Shown one piece after another: positions 7,058-7,756 of a DNA stretch of 7,756 nucleotides. The stretch's first letter is position 1. Each line of letters begins with the position of its first letter. A program made the translations under genes and the position numbers. Under the pieces are notes generated by a model. It was not told the origin of the DNA. It did no database searches and worked only from the letters and a program-made list of their open reading frames with translations. The DNA comes from an uncultured Alphaproteobacteria bacterium (lineage in GTDB: Bacteria > Pseudomonadota > Alphaproteobacteria > Rhizobiales > Ancalomicrobiaceae), in contig CALBKH010000066.1 of assembly GCA_937892955.1 (NCBI GenBank), forward strand, positions 1 through 7,756. Direction: 5' to 3'.

Positions 7058-7077
7058 ATCGGGCAACCGCCGGAAAG

Positions 7078-7347
7078 TCATAGACCTTCGCCAGAGGCGG
7101 ACCGATCTTGCCCCCTCCGGGCCCAGCTCTCACGTCGGAGGAGAACGTGGTTCCTTCGATAGCGGTACCGAACCCTGGTCTCGGCGTTCTCCCTGATCCC
7201 TCGGACGAGTGCGGCCTGCGAGCGGCGCCGGCTCCTCCAGAGGTGGGCCGATCGATCCGTCCGAAGCACACCGCAGGCCCGACGCGTCGCGACCTTCCGA
7301 GTGGCGAGGGCGTGGTCGACACGTTCGCGCCGCCGCACAGGCTTCAC
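7078..7347 (-). pseudogene. IS3-family transposase OrfB, N-terminal fragment
   Basis: The frame from GTG at 7347 gives 89 residues matching the N-terminal helix-turn-helix part of IS3 OrfB. It contains a KPVRRRERVDHALAT-type start, RRACGVL (about 22-28), and RVRYRYRRNHVLLRRESW (58-75). An intact protein would continue with a HKRVYRLYREEGL-like stretch and then the DDE catalytic domain. Here the sequence degrades after Trp75 and ends in GEGL-stop, so roughly two thirds of the protein is lost. Several changes at usual motif residues (YGYRRIH to YRYRRNH) also point to decay. It lies just after the OrfA fragment, in normal IS3 order. Confidence 0.8.
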
Positions 7348-7369
7348 AGCTTTCGGTCGAGCACGTGCC

Positions 7370-7551
7370 TCACAACACCGCCTCGTCCAGGGAGGGGTCG
7401 GCGACGAGCTTCTTAAACCTCGAGTTCTCTCCCTCGAGCAGCCGCAGCCGCTTCATCTCCGGCGGCACCGAGCCGGCGTACGTCTTCCGCCACGCGTGAG
7501 ACGAGTCGCGTCGCTGATCCCGGCTTTGCGGCACACCGCGCCGCCCTCCGA
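7370..7551 (-). pseudogene. IS3-family transposase OrfA, frameshifted remnant
   Basis: Two pieces of OrfA lie in different frames. Bases 7551-7504 read EGGAVCRKAGISDAT, matching the helix-turn-helix end of OrfA (CRKHGISDAT in relatives). Bases 7492-7373 read WRKTYAGSVPPEMKRLRL followed by the ENSRFKKLVADPSLDEAVL segment, the usual leucine-zipper-like helix. Between them there are two surplus bases relative to the expected FYN codons. A stop at 7372-7370 cuts off the usual QDVLRRKL tail, which is still visible as DNA in another frame. The first 20-25 residues of OrfA are not recognisable. Confidence 0.75.
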
Positions 7552-7601
7552 CGAATCCGACGCGTGGCCCCGGGCGGTCGGCTCTCGAGCGCGAGGCGGC
7601 G

Positions 7602-7756
7602 TCAGACCGGGGGCGGCAGACGGAACGACACGGTCACCCGTTGCCCCGATTCGAGCACGACTGAGAATTGCAGGAGGGCTCGTCGTTCGAAGCTCGGTTC
7701 AGCGTCTTCTGACGAGGGCCTGTAGCCGTAGAGGATCCGCGAAAGGCCGATACGGC
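7602..7756 (-). CDS. C-terminal end of an unidentified protein (partial)
   Basis: A minus-strand frame runs in from the right edge and stops with TGA at 7604-7602, giving 50 residues with no start inside the window. The sequence (RIGLSRILYGYRP near the edge, then RALLQFSVVLESGQRVTVSF, ending LPPPV) has alternating hydrophobic residues like beta-strands and a mainly G/C third codon position, as in the neighbouring genes. That supports coding. I do not recognise the family. It could also be a chance open frame beside the decayed insertion sequence. Confidence 0.4.
   Translation of the reverse strand, partial: RIGLSRILYGYRPSSEDAEPSFERRALLQFSVVLESGQRVTVSFRLPPPV

Larger units (their letters stand above)
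6862..7077 (-). other. Leader and presumed promoter region of kpsSC
   Basis: This 216-base gap lies between kpsS and the transposase remnant. On the minus strand TTGACG (6937-6932) is a good -35 match, and TTGATT (6924-6919) lies 13 bases further on, but neither has a convincing -10 at 16-18 bases. A promoter is therefore plausible but not demonstrated. I see no gene here. The short plus-strand open frame from 6942 is Arg-rich and runs antisense into the transposase remnant. Confidence 0.35.
7078..7551 (-). mobile_element. Decayed IS3-family insertion sequence fragment
   Basis: Both transposase genes of an IS3-type element are recognisable on the minus strand: an OrfA part (about 7551-7370) and the start of OrfB (7347-7078). 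OrfA carries at least one frameshift and ends early, and OrfB stops before the DDE integrase core. I could not find terminal inverted repeats or a target-site duplication. The OrfA leucine-rich helix (EMKRLRLLEGENSRFKKLVAD) and the OrfB RVRYxYRRxHVLLRRE motif suggest the IS407-like group, a tentative call from memory. It cannot move by itself. Confidence 0.8.

Noticed and set aside
1..7756. tRNA, rRNA, CRISPR array or prophage elements
   Set aside because: No cloverleaf, rRNA core, or regularly spaced repeat was seen on reading either strand; the only repeats are two-copy tandems and palindromes.

Overview
The window looks like chromosomal DNA from a GC-rich alphaproteobacterium, probably of the Hyphomicrobiales (Rhizobiales). 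The grounds are roughly two-thirds G+C by eye, strong third-position G/C bias, a NodQ-type fusion of sulfate adenylyltransferase large subunit with APS kinase, and KpsS/KpsC capsule proteins. The order-level assignment is inference.

Layout, left to right. Bases 1-552 hold no gene I can support. A plus-strand pair follows: cysD (553-1458, TTG start behind AAGGGGG) and cysNC (ancestral start 1474, stop 3371). Together they turn sulfate and ATP into APS and then PAPS. The cysD/cysN junction is disturbed. A 16-bp tandem duplication (1443-1474) separates what was probably a stop/start overlap. A one-base loss after 1527 throws the normal cysN start out of frame, so the long reading frame begins only at a TTG at 1545. 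Three further substitutions at normally conserved positions may mean that the locus is decaying, or that the assembly has errors here.

Between cysNC and the convergent capsule operon (3372-3523) lies a run of back-to-back palindromes, including a perfect 13-bp stem. It may act as a two-way terminator and resembles a palindromic intergenic repeat unit.

The minus strand carries kpsS (6861 to 5644) and kpsC (5647 to 3524), overlapping by ATGA. They are the beta-Kdo transferases that build the lipid-linked Kdo linker on which group 2-type capsules are assembled and exported. KpsC shows both of its tandem catalytic modules. No capsule exporter or repeat-unit glycosyltransferase lies inside the window.

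Upstream of kpsS come a 216-bp leader with an 18-bp tandem repeat, a decayed IS3-family transposase (about 7078-7551, minus strand, frameshifted and lacking its DDE core), and at the right edge the C-terminal 50 codons of an unidentified minus-strand gene.

Working together: PAPS is the sulfate donor for both cysteine synthesis and polysaccharide sulfation. PAPS genes beside Kdo-linker capsule genes allow the hypothesis of a sulfated capsule, but no sulfotransferase is visible. I see no clearly new system. The most notable signals are the broken cysN start and the palindrome cluster.
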